Assembly: GCA_964583165.1 (NCBI GenBank)
Contig: CAZOVK010000007.1
Coordinates: 1 to 53,663, forward strand
Length of the DNA: 53,663 bases
Origin: CAZOVK01 sp964583165
GTDB lineage: Bacteria > Bacillota > Clostridia > Lachnospirales > WRAX01
Reading direction: 5' to 3'
The notes under the pieces were generated by a model that ran no database searches, was not told the DNA's origin, and saw only the letters and a list, made by a program, of their open reading frames with translations. This document shows positions 8,655-15,935 of the stretch, piece after piece. How positions within the stretch are numbered: the first letter of the stretch is position 1; each line of letters opens with the position of its first letter. The translations under genes were made by a program, and so were the position numbers.

Positions 8655-9122
8655 ATGGGGTATAAACATTTTTGTCGGCTGCTTTTATTGTGGCTGATTA
8701 TTGGTATGGCTTATTTCACGCTGGAGGGGCTTTGGCGTATATGCTCAAACGGCGGCTGGGCGAATATCGTCATGATGCCCATTGGCGGGCTTTGCGGCGT
8801 TTTTGTGGGCGCAATCAACCAAGTGCAACCATTTAAGCGCATGAAAATTGTCTGGCAGTCACTGCTCGGCACTGTCATTGTACTGATCGTTGAGCTTGTG
8901 ACAGGTCTGATTGTAAATAAATGGCTGGGTATGAACGTCTGGGATTACTCAAACTTGCCGTTTAATATCGCGGGGCAGATTTGCCTTCTTTACAGCGTAC
9001 TTTGGTTTTTGCTCATGCCTTTCGCGATATGGTTTGATGATACATTGCGCTATTTCTTGTGGCATGAGGGCTTGCCTTACGGGCTAATCAGTAGTTACCG
9101 TCGCCTTATTACATACCAATAA
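8655..9122 (+). CDS. CmpB-like (putative ABC-transporter type IV) membrane protein
   Basis: This 155-residue integral membrane protein has about four or five hydrophobic segments. It carries signatures of the PF06541 family: a Gly-rich loop after helix 2 (MMPIGGLCGVFVGAIN), then W-DYSNLPFNIAGQICLLYSVLWF. The family is annotated as putative transporter subunits, but its function is poorly tested. An upstream in-frame ATG at 8616 would begin inside the preceding terminator, so I prefer the ATG at 8655, which has a TGGGGGT site. It stands 17 bases before the E/P-rich gene and may share its transcript. Confidence 0.75.
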   Translation: MGYKHFCRLLLLWLIIGMAYFTLEGLWRICSNGGWANIVMMPIGGLCGVFVGAINQVQPFKRMKIVWQSLLGTVIVLIVELVTGLIVNKWLGMNVWDYSNLPFNIAGQICLLYSVLWFLLMPFAIWFDDTLRYFLWHEGLPYGLISSYRRLITYQ

Positions 9123-9139
9123 AGCTGGGGGGATTTTCT

Positions 9140-10675
9140 ATGAACGCATACAAACGCATTTTCATAACGCTGAAACAGGACAGGGGCGATTATACGCAGT
9201 ATGGGCGCAAGGCGCAAGGGCGCTGTGTGCTTGAAGCACAAGGCAACGGCGGTCGCGCCTCTGTCGTTGTTCAAGACTTAATGCCCGATAACCACTACAA
9301 ACTCTATATCGCAAGCCCCGAAAGCTCGGGCACGCTCTGTGTATTGCTCGGTAGCGTTGATGTCGATAAAAAGGGGCGCGCGGATTCGCGCTTTACGTTT
9401 GACGCAGACTCTGTCGGTGGGTCACATAAACCGCTGTCTGAGTTTAGTGTCGCGTTTATTTGTGTACATCGCGCTAACGGTGACGTGGTAATGCCACTTT
9501 GTGGGGTTGACGGCAATGTGGGTATCTGGAAGAGCAATCTAATCTTCTTCGAGCCGAGCACTATTAAGCAAGAAGAGGAAAAGCCCGTGCCGCTTCCGCG
9601 TAAGAAAGAGCCTATCCCCGTTCAAGAGCCTGATGTTGAGCCTGAACCCGCGCCCAAGCAAGAGCCTGACCTCGAAGAACCACAACAAGAACTTGAGATA
9701 TTACCCGAACCCTATTTAGAGCCGGGTTTGTTTCCCGAAACAATCGAAACCGAAGAAATACTAACACCAACGCCTGCGTTTATTGAGGAACCCATGCCGC
9801 CCAGATTTGTAGTGCCTGTGGACGGTTTGCCTGTGGTTGAACCTATCGCGGAGCCTTTTGTTGAGCCAATTGAGCGCGTGCCCATAGGCGAACCCATACT
9901 TGAACCCGTGGTTACACCTATAGTTGAACCCGTGCCCGAACCAGTGTTTGAGCCTATAGTTGAACCTGTGCCCAAACCTATAGTTCAACCTATAATTCAA
10001 CCCATACTGTCACCGATAGCCTTTCCGATTTCAGAACCCTCGATGATAGATGAGCCACCGTTTCTCCATGAGCCTGACTTTCCCCCGTTTCTTACGCCGA
10101 CTAAGCCGCAGAGCAAAGCGCCCCAAGCGCAGCGCGCGGTTGAGACTCCGCCTGAATCTATCCCCGGACAGACACATCAGGCATTTCTTGCAATGGCTTC
10201 GCTATATAATGAGGAGATGCAGGCGATTGAGGAGCTTGCGGCATCTGAAACGCCGAAGGTAGAGGGCGATTCGGTTTGGGATAACGAAATTGATACGCCT
10301 TATTATATGGAAGCAAAGAAAGATTTGGGCATAGCCGAATTGTTCGCCGAACGCCCGATTATCCACCCGTTCACGCGCCAAAAGAAGGACGTGAGTTGGG
10401 TCAAGATTAACCATACCGACCTACAGTATATACCGCTCAACGACGAATCGGTCAAAACCAGCGCTCTTGTAGAACAGGGCGCGGCCGACCACAAGCATTT
10501 GATACTTGGGCGGTATATGCAGGATAACCGCGAGCGTTACATCTTAGGCGTTCCCGACGTATATCGCGCACGCAAGGCGACATTCGCCCATTCGCTCGGT
10601 TTTATGCAGTTCAAGTGCTGTAACGGCCTAACCCCGCGTGAAGACGCATACGGCTACTGGCTGTATCTTAATTAG
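9140..10675 (+). CDS. Conserved clostridial-type protein with E/P-rich linker, function unknown
   Basis: The 511-residue protein has three parts. Residues 1-140 form a folded beta-rich domain that starts ITLKQDRGDYTQ. Residues about 145-330 are low complexity, dominated by Glu-Pro repeats with hydrophobic residues between (EPIVEPVPEP style). Residues about 400-511 form a second conserved domain with many aromatic residues (SWVKINHTDLQYIPL, then LILGRYMQD, YILGVPDVY and a final YGYWLYLN). There is no signal peptide or membrane segment. I have a general impression of similar proteins in Clostridia but cannot name a family. A strong GGGGGGAT site precedes the ATG. Two small genes follow within 8 bases or with overlap, then a terminator, so the three probably work together. 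Confidence 0.8.
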   Translation: MNAYKRIFITLKQDRGDYTQYGRKAQGRCVLEAQGNGGRASVVVQDLMPDNHYKLYIASPESSGTLCVLLGSVDVDKKGRADSRFTFDADSVGGSHKPLSEFSVAFICVHRANGDVVMPLCGVDGNVGIWKSNLIFFEPSTIKQEEEKPVPLPRKKEPIPVQEPDVEPEPAPKQEPDLEEPQQELEILPEPYLEPGLFPETIETEEILTPTPAFIEEPMPPRFVVPVDGLPVVEPIAEPFVEPIERVPIGEPILEPVVTPIVEPVPEPVFEPIVEPVPKPIVQPIIQPILSPIAFPISEPSMIDEPPFLHEPDFPPFLTPTKPQSKAPQAQRAVETPPESIPGQTHQAFLAMASLYNEEMQAIEELAASETPKVEGDSVWDNEIDTPYYMEAKKDLGIAELFAERPIIHPFTRQKKDVSWVKINHTDLQYIPLNDESVKTSALVEQGAADHKHLILGRYMQDNRERYILGVPDVYRARKATFAHSLGFMQFKCCNGLTPREDAYGYWLYLN

Positions 10676-10683
10676 GTGATATT

Positions 10684-11202
10684 ATGGAAGAATCCAAACC
10701 CACCGATAGTAACGATACGCTGAAAAATCTACAAAACATCATGCAGATGATGGAGCAGGCGAAGGCACTCTCTGCCATGTTTCAACAAACACAGGCGGTT
10801 CAAAGCCCACCACCCGTGTCGGAACCCGCACCTACACCTACTCCCGCCCAACCGCAACAAAGCGCCGCGATTCAAGCCACCGACATCCGCGCAGAGTTTG
10901 ACGCGGCACTGGAAAGCCCCGGCATTCGCGCCATAAAGGCCGCCATACCACACCTCGAACCGCGCTATCGACGCAATATGGGGATGTTCGTCATCTTCAT
11001 GGAGATGCAGAAACTCATGGAGGACTATGGCGGCAAGTTCGCGGGCGAACGCGGCTCGGCGTGGCGGCGCGATATGCTCGAATCCATCTTGCCGTTTTTG
11101 GATGAAGAAAGGCGACGCATGGCGCGCGTGTTGTTGCATTGCATGGAGATAGCTGAATTGATGAATATCTCAGAGGAAGAGGGTGACGATGATAGGATAT
11201 AA
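10684..11202 (+). CDS. Small helical hypothetical protein with Pro/Gln linker
   Basis: I do not recognise this 172-residue protein. Residues 10-45 are a Met/Gln-rich amphipathic helix (TLKNLQNIMQMMEQAKAL) that could be a coiled coil. Residues 48-70 are Pro/Gln-rich and probably flexible. Residues 75-165 are predicted helical, with a basic RYRRNMGMFVIFMEMQKLM stretch, and the C-terminus is acidic. It begins 8 bases after the E/P-rich gene with an AGGTGAT site, and its end overlaps the next small gene, so translation is likely coupled. The composition suggests an adaptor or assembly protein, but that is only a guess. Confidence 0.75.
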   Translation: MEESKPTDSNDTLKNLQNIMQMMEQAKALSAMFQQTQAVQSPPPVSEPAPTPTPAQPQQSAAIQATDIRAEFDAALESPGIRAIKAAIPHLEPRYRRNMGMFVIFMEMQKLMEDYGGKFAGERGSAWRRDMLESILPFLDEERRRMARVLLHCMEIAELMNISEEEGDDDRI

Positions 11203-11452
11203 CGAAGCCATTACGCGATTGCAAGAACAGGGCGTTGCATCCGAACGCTTAAATGAGCTTGAAGATTTCCTTACAAGCATACGCGGCAAACCGCTGACCG
11301 AAAGCTTAACACTCATGTACGCGTTCAGCCAAAAGTCCGCGTTTACGCCCGAAGAAAGCCAAGTGGTAATTGAAACACTGCTGTCAGAATGTTCAGACGT
11401 AGAACGCGCGTTCTTTGAACAGGCAAGCGCGTTGTTCAAAAGGCAAACATAG
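11189..11452 (+). CDS. Small helical hypothetical protein, 87 residues
   Basis: This short protein has no recognised family. Secondary structure by eye is four helices with regularly placed Leu and Phe (ITRLQEQGVASERLNELEDFL). It overlaps the end of the preceding gene by 14 bases. A GTG at 11183 is also in frame, but the ATG at 11189 is better spaced from the GAGGAAGAGG site inside the upstream gene. An intrinsic terminator begins at its stop codon, which makes it the last gene of the 9140-11452 operon. The overlap and shared transcript argue that it is a real gene and a partner of its two upstream neighbours. Confidence 0.72.
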   Translation: MIGYNEAITRLQEQGVASERLNELEDFLTSIRGKPLTESLTLMYAFSQKSAFTPEESQVVIETLLSECSDVERAFFEQASALFKRQT

Positions 11453-11479
11453 GGCAAGGGCTGTGCTCTTGCCTCTTTT
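11453..11479 (+). terminator. Intrinsic terminator after the E/P-rich operon
   Basis: GGCAAG (11453-11458) pairs with CTTGCC (11468-11473) around a partly paired loop, followed by TCTTTT. Confidence 0.85.
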
Positions 11480-11506
11480 GATGTTTTAATCGGCCTATAC
11501 AATGGG

Positions 11507-11549
11507 TATAATTATCAAAGAGAGCCAAAATATGGTAAAGGCTTTACCA
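11507..11549 (+). promoter_or_regulatory. Probable promoter -10 and downstream inverted repeat for the vWA gene
   Basis: A perfect TATAAT (11507-11512) has only a weak -35 (TTTTAA, 11484-11489, 17-base spacing). About 20 bases downstream is an inverted repeat, TGGTAAA-GGC-TTTACCA (11533-11549), in the leader. It could be an operator or a small hairpin. A weak -35 with a repeat near the start site suggests regulated expression. Confidence 0.5.
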
Positions 11550-11595
11550 ACATTCTGCCGATTTAATAAGTAGAGAATACGAAAGGATTGATACA

Positions 11596-12294
11596 ATGCT
11601 CGAACAACAGCCCTATAACTCCGCCGATAACGGCGCACCGCCGGCTTCGGTGAATGACCAACATCTGGCTTGCGTTTTACTGCTCGACACAAGTTCTTCT
11701 ATGCGCAACAGAAATTCTATCGATAAGCTCAACCGCGCCATCGGCATGTTTAAGCAACAATGTATGGCCGACGACGCGCTCTGCCGCGGTCTGGATATCG
11801 CGATGATTTCGTTCAACAGTGAGGTTTCTGTTGTTCAGGAGTTCACACCCGTTACACAAATGGAAGTACCCTACTTTGACGCCGTGGGTCAAACGGCAAT
11901 GGGCGGCGCGCTCTCTGTCGCAATGGATTTATTGGAGAATCGCAAGGCTCAATACAAGGAAATCGGTATCCCATACCACCGCCCGTGGATTTTCATGATA
12001 ACAGACGGCGGCCCGAATGACGACTGGGGGCCTGTGTTCCAGAAGGCTAAAGAAATGCAGCAGATGAAGAAGCTCGAAATCTGGGCGGTAGGCGTGCCCG
12101 GTTATGACCGCGGCATTCTCACGAGTTTAACGCACCGCGTCATTGAATTAGACGATAACGTGAACCTCGCGGGGCTTTTTGAGTGGCTCTCGAACAGCTT
12201 GTCGAAGCGTTCAAGCTCAAACCCGGGCGACCGCGTTCAATATAATGAGTTGCCCGAAGGCAGCCGTGTAATACCGAGTTCATGGGGTGATTAA
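11596..12294 (+). CDS. TerY-like von Willebrand factor A (vWA) domain protein
   Basis: Nearly all of this 232-residue protein is a single vWA domain with an intact metal-ion site: DTSSSM near residue 33, a Thr in DAVGQTAMGG and an Asp in MITDGGPNDD. It resembles TerY, the vWA protein of tellurium-resistance/TerY-P stress gene sets, where it is encoded next to a PP2C phosphatase and a kinase. Here the PP2C gene overlaps its end by 8 bases, which supports that comparison, but no kinase gene is in the window. There is no signal peptide, so it should be cytoplasmic. It has its own promoter region and an AAAGGA ribosome binding site. The biological role is unknown; a signalling or complex-assembly role is inferred. 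Confidence 0.9.
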   Translation: MLEQQPYNSADNGAPPASVNDQHLACVLLLDTSSSMRNRNSIDKLNRAIGMFKQQCMADDALCRGLDIAMISFNSEVSVVQEFTPVTQMEVPYFDAVGQTAMGGALSVAMDLLENRKAQYKEIGIPYHRPWIFMITDGGPNDDWGPVFQKAKEMQQMKKLEIWAVGVPGYDRGILTSLTHRVIELDDNVNLAGLFEWLSNSLSKRSSSNPGDRVQYNELPEGSRVIPSSWGD

Positions 12295-13189
12295 GCTGGA
12301 ACAGCTTTTGAAATCATTTGGCTTTAGCTTAACCGGGCGCAGTCATATTGAGAAGGGTCAGCGACTTCAAGATGCGTTTCTCGTTTGTGTGTTGCCGAAC
12401 GGCTTTCTGCTCGGCGCTGTCGCTGACGGCGTCGGCAGTGCCGCCGAATCTGATGTCGGCGCATATCTGGCCGTCAACAGCCTTGCAGACTATTTGCTTT
12501 TGAACATGCCTGATGAACCCAACGCGCTCCTTGAAGCCATCAAAAATGGCTACATATCGGCAATGGAGCGCATCGAGAATCACGCGCATGAAAATAGTAT
12601 CGCGCTCAAGGAATATGACACGACACTCACGGCCGCCATTTTTGACGGCACGAATGTCTACTACGGTCACAGCGGCGACGGTGGTATTATCAGTATACGG
12701 ACAGACGGTCATTATGAGCTGATAACACGGGCACAAAAAGGTGACGCATACAACGAGGTCTACCCTCTCGCGAGTGGCGAAAAGTATTGGACATTCGGGG
12801 TGACTTCTGATTGCGCGGGTTTATTACTCATGACGGACGGCGTTCTTGACGTGGCTTTACCGCCGCTTTTAAACAACCAACCCGAACCGCTCTATACACA
12901 CTTCATTCATAAGTTTCTAAACCACAATGTCTTCGGCATGGAACAGCCCGAAATCGACGAACACCAACAAATTTGCGAAGACTACTTGTCAAGCCCCGCC
13001 TGTGCCGCCATTACAGACGATATAACCGTTGTCGCGCTCTGGAACAACGCGAACCCACCCGCTCAACAACCCGACGGCTATATCGCCGAGCCCGACTGGG
13101 ATGGACTTAGAAAAGAGCGCTACTACAAACTTTACCCGCACCTTCGCCCCAAGCCCGCTACAGAAACTGACACCCAACTCCCTGTGTAA
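12287..13189 (+). CDS. PP2C-family Ser/Thr protein phosphatase
   Basis: This 300-residue metal-dependent phosphatase dephosphorylates Ser/Thr-phosphoproteins. The metal-binding aspartates are present in VADGVGSA, HSGDGG, LMTDGV and ITDDITVV. It starts with GTG inside the end of the vWA gene (8-base overlap), so the pair is translationally coupled. The C-terminal 45 residues are a Pro-rich tail with aromatic residues (PDWDGLRKERYYKLYPHLRP), which could be a docking segment. The vWA-PP2C pairing is the core of TerY-P-type systems. The usual third member, a protein kinase, is missing here and would have to act from elsewhere. Substrate unknown. Confidence 0.9.
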   Translation: MIKLEQLLKSFGFSLTGRSHIEKGQRLQDAFLVCVLPNGFLLGAVADGVGSAAESDVGAYLAVNSLADYLLLNMPDEPNALLEAIKNGYISAMERIENHAHENSIALKEYDTTLTAAIFDGTNVYYGHSGDGGIISIRTDGHYELITRAQKGDAYNEVYPLASGEKYWTFGVTSDCAGLLLMTDGVLDVALPPLLNNQPEPLYTHFIHKFLNHNVFGMEQPEIDEHQQICEDYLSSPACAAITDDITVVALWNNANPPAQQPDGYIAEPDWDGLRKERYYKLYPHLRPKPATETDTQLPV

Positions 13190-13222
13190 CGGCTTTGCAA
13201 CAGGTTTATAACACTTCTGTTC

Positions 13223-13251
13223 TTGAATGACATAAACCTATCTGGTATTAT
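13223..13251 (+). promoter_or_regulatory. Sigma-A-type promoter for the DUF2828 gene and its leader RNA
   Basis: TTGAAT (13223-13228), then 17 bases, then TATTAT (13246-13251). The predicted start is A13258, 125 bases before the DUF2828 start codon. Confidence 0.7.
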
Positions 13252-13257
13252 AGTCTC

Positions 13258-13361
13258 AGTTAATAAAGACGCTTGCAGCAACCCCAATTATGACCTGCTA
13301 AGTCAATTAAATTGGCGTCTTGTCCTCGGTCTATTAAGGCAATGCCCAATAGACCTTTTTT
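13258..13361 (+). ncRNA. Candidate structured leader or small RNA ending in an intrinsic terminator
   Basis: From the predicted start, AAGACGC (13266-13272) can close on GCGTCTT (13315-13321). Inside, CCAATT (13284-13289) can pair with AATTGG (13310-13315), and TGAC (13291-13294) with GTCA (13302-13305). Then GGTCTATT (13328-13335) pairs perfectly with AATAGACC (13348-13355), with an inner GGC/GCC step, followed by six Ts (13356-13361). This gives promoter, folded domain and terminator, then a ribosome binding site and start codon 22 bases further on. Either it is an attenuator or riboswitch controlling the downstream gene, or an independent RNA of about 100 bases. I do not recognise a known class. 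Confidence 0.5.
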
Positions 13362-13382
13362 ATTCACAGAAAGGGGCACGTT

Positions 13383-14909
13383 ATGAACCTGTTCGAGAGC
13401 CTGAAACATACCTTAGAAAACGAAAAGAATGTCAGTATGACCGAAAACGGCGCGTTGGGTTATCAAACGACGGGTCACTATCTGCTGGATTTGAATTTCG
13501 CCACGTCCTCATTGCGCAACACCACAGAAGTTGAGATAGCGCAGATGTTTATAAGGGCGTTCTATGAGGATAGAACGCTTGCCATGAAGTGGTTGTACTT
13601 CGCGCGTGATATAAGGGGCGGTATGGGCGAAAGGCGCTTGTTCCGTGTTGTTTTCAAGCATATGGCATTAAATAACCCCAACTTACCACTCGATAAACTC
13701 CTGAAACTTATACCCGAATACGGCCGATATGACGACTTGTTATGCCTGCTTGATACGCCCTTGGCCGATGACGTCATTAAGCTTTTCTCCGAACAGTTAC
13801 ATAAGGACTTGGAAGCGCAGAAAAACGGAGAATCCGTTTCTTTACTCGCCAAATGGTTGCCCAGTGTGAACACATCCAGCCGAAAAACAAGGGCAATGGC
13901 AAGGAAAATCGCCGAAAAGCTTGGCATGAGCGAGAGAACATATAGAAAAACACTCGCGTCATTACGCAAGTACATAGATGTCGTTGAATGTAAGATGTCG
14001 GCTGATAATTTCGGGGAGATACGTTACGAATCAGTGCCGAGTAAAGCAAATCTGAACTATAGAGATGCCTTCTTGCGCCACGACGAAGAAAGGCGTCTTG
14101 CGTATCTCGAAAAGCTCGTAAAGGGCGAAATGGTGATACACTCTGGCACGCTCTACCCCCACGAGATTGTTCATCAATACATGTCAGCGCATAATGGAAT
14201 TAGATTTATGTGTATGAATTATGACGAAACCCTAGAACAACTCTGGAAGTCCCTACCCGGCACGCCCGACATACTGGGCAGCAGTATTGTTGTCGCTGAC
14301 GGTTCAGCCAGTATGTCCTCCACTATCGGGAGTGGAACATGTAGGGCTATTGATGTAGCGAACGCCCTAGCCATATACTTCGCAGAGAAGTGCAATGGTG
14401 ATTTCTATAACCGCTACATCACATTCAGCCAACGCCCACAGCTCGTTGACCTTAACGCCGGAAAGAACCTGTTTGAGAGGCTTCAAATAGCGCTTTCTCA
14501 CAATGAAGTAGCCAACACCGATATTTACCGCGTTTTTGAGCTGTTGCTCACAACCGCCATGAATACCAGAATGAAACAAGAGGATATGCCCCAAAACATC
14601 ATTATCATAAGTGATATGGAATTTGATGAAGCCACCGAAGGCGCGACAGACCGCCTGTTTGAAATAATAAAGAAAAAGTATGCCAAACATGGCTATACCC
14701 TGCCCCGCCTTGTGTTCTGGAATGTATGTAGCCGAACAGGAACAATCCCCGTGAGGGAAAACGAACTCGGTGTCGCACTCGTGAGTGGCTTCTCAACGCG
14801 CATTGTCGATATGGTTATGTCGAATGAGCTAGACCCATATGTTGCGCTCGTTAAGACGCTGAACACAGATAGATATTTTCCTATCGAAGAAATAATGATA
14901 GGGCAGTAA
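13383..14909 (+). CDS. DUF2828 family protein (TROVE-like helical module plus vWA domain)
   Basis: The 508-residue protein fits DUF2828. An N-terminal helical part begins TENGALGYQTTGHYLLDLNF and contains the hallmark LYFARDIRGGMGERRLFR, and a C-terminal vWA-type domain has VVADGSASM and IIISDMEFDEA. This design parallels Ro60/TROVE proteins, whose helical ring binds misfolded RNAs and Y RNAs and whose vWA domain binds a metal. An RNA-binding role is therefore plausible but unproven for DUF2828. The gene has its own promoter, a structured leader and a terminator-like hairpin in front, and a bidirectional terminator behind. The preceding operon encodes another vWA protein and a phosphatase. 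The ribosome binding site is AAAGGGG. Confidence 0.9.
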   Translation: MNLFESLKHTLENEKNVSMTENGALGYQTTGHYLLDLNFATSSLRNTTEVEIAQMFIRAFYEDRTLAMKWLYFARDIRGGMGERRLFRVVFKHMALNNPNLPLDKLLKLIPEYGRYDDLLCLLDTPLADDVIKLFSEQLHKDLEAQKNGESVSLLAKWLPSVNTSSRKTRAMARKIAEKLGMSERTYRKTLASLRKYIDVVECKMSADNFGEIRYESVPSKANLNYRDAFLRHDEERRLAYLEKLVKGEMVIHSGTLYPHEIVHQYMSAHNGIRFMCMNYDETLEQLWKSLPGTPDILGSSIVVADGSASMSSTIGSGTCRAIDVANALAIYFAEKCNGDFYNRYITFSQRPQLVDLNAGKNLFERLQIALSHNEVANTDIYRVFELLLTTAMNTRMKQEDMPQNIIIISDMEFDEATEGATDRLFEIIKKKYAKHGYTLPRLVFWNVCSRTGTIPVRENELGVALVSGFSTRIVDMVMSNELDPYVALVKTLNTDRYFPIEEIMIGQ

Positions 14910-14918
14910 CATAAAAGC

Positions 14919-14955
14919 AAAAAAAGGGCTGCGCTTAACGGCACAGCCCTTTTTA
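14919..14955. terminator. Bidirectional intrinsic terminator between convergent genes
   Basis: GGGCTG (14926-14931) pairs with CAGCCC (14944-14949), with further GC pairs inside. A seven-base A-run lies before it and a five-base T-run after it, so it can end the DUF2828 transcript on plus and the coat-like gene transcript on minus. Confidence 0.9.
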
Positions 14956-14970
14956 TTGCTTCTTTCCAGC

Positions 14971-15819
14971 TTATCTGCCCGCCGGGATATTGCCGCTAAT
15001 ACCAGCTTGAAACTCAGGTTTCTGTGGCGGCGCGAAGATATCCATCGGGAAGTCAAGGCTACGGAAGAATTCGCACGGATGAATCGGCTCGATGTCCTCA
15101 CATTCCGGGGGAATGCAGAAGCCGCGAGATTCAACGCGCAACTGAACAATACGGAAAAGCTTGATAATCGTGAACAGCCCAAGCGTCACTTCAACGAACC
15201 CAGACGACGGTGCGGCCGAAAGCAGCCCGTCTTCACGGCAATGCCCGTGCTTAATCCGCGCTTCAAGCGCAATTGCCTTCGCTTCAACGAGCACGAACGG
15301 GTCAGCGTCAAGTGTATCGGTCTCTGTGCGGCGGCCACCGCCGAACAAATCTGTCGCGAGCACGATGTCAGAACCCAGAGAACCAAAAAGCGTGACCTGC
15401 TTGTTATAGATATTATTGGCGCGGATAGTCTCAATCACACATCCGTCCGCTTCACGGAATGTAAGTCTATATTCAAATACGTATTTTAAGTCAATATCCC
15501 AATATCCGTTCTTAAATTGATTCGGTTGTTTATCAATAATAAGGACCTTCTTGACGCGCAATCTGTCAATCGTGACAGTAGCTGCGCGGTCGGGCGGGTC
15601 GATAATGTCGCCTTCGTGAATATGATTGCCGCAGATGACCTTGTTCTCAGCCGCACGCGCCGGGCCTAGCTGTGCCGGTGTTAAGCACTCCTGGCGGCGG
15701 CATTGGTCATAGACCTTCAGCGCGATAATGCATTCCTCGCGCAGTCTTGAGAGTGGCGACTCGTCGCAGCCACAATCGTCATCGTGGGCGTTGCGGGTAT
15801 TAAGCTCAAATGCCCCCAT
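14971..15819 (-). CDS. Cys-containing structural protein, possibly spore-coat related
   Basis: This 282-residue protein has no signal peptide. It contains EECIIALKVYDQCRRQECLTP and then GPARAAE near the N-terminus, followed by beta-rich sequence with VTIDRLRVKKVLIID and a VFEYRLTF strand. Eleven cysteines are spread through it, including a CGC near the start. The CI-x-VxKVYD pattern recalls the DUF3794/SPOCS type spore proteins of Clostridia, but I cannot confirm the family. The frame opens at a TTG at 15834, which overlaps the GAGGGGG site. The ATG at 15819 has proper spacing and is chosen. It is a single gene ending at a shared terminator. The coat role is a guess from this resemblance. Confidence 0.7.
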   Translation of the reverse strand: MGAFELNTRNAHDDDCGCDESPLSRLREECIIALKVYDQCRRQECLTPAQLGPARAAENKVICGNHIHEGDIIDPPDRAATVTIDRLRVKKVLIIDKQPNQFKNGYWDIDLKYVFEYRLTFREADGCVIETIRANNIYNKQVTLFGSLGSDIVLATDLFGGGRRTETDTLDADPFVLVEAKAIALEARIKHGHCREDGLLSAAPSSGFVEVTLGLFTIIKLFRIVQLRVESRGFCIPPECEDIEPIHPCEFFRSLDFPMDIFAPPQKPEFQAGISGNIPAGR

Positions 15820-15935
15820 ACATATCCCCCTCAAATAGATTTAATATCACTTGTGCGTCATTCTCCTATTACACTATATGCTAATGGGCTTGGGGTGTGA
15901 GAACAAAGTTGTCGCTATCTTGCCATTAAATATAG

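Noticed and set aside
13266..13321. A preQ1-I or NAD-type riboswitch before the DUF2828 gene
   Set aside because: GCAGCAACCCC resembles parts of such aptamers, but the flanking stems do not match the required pairing. The region is left as an unclassified structure.
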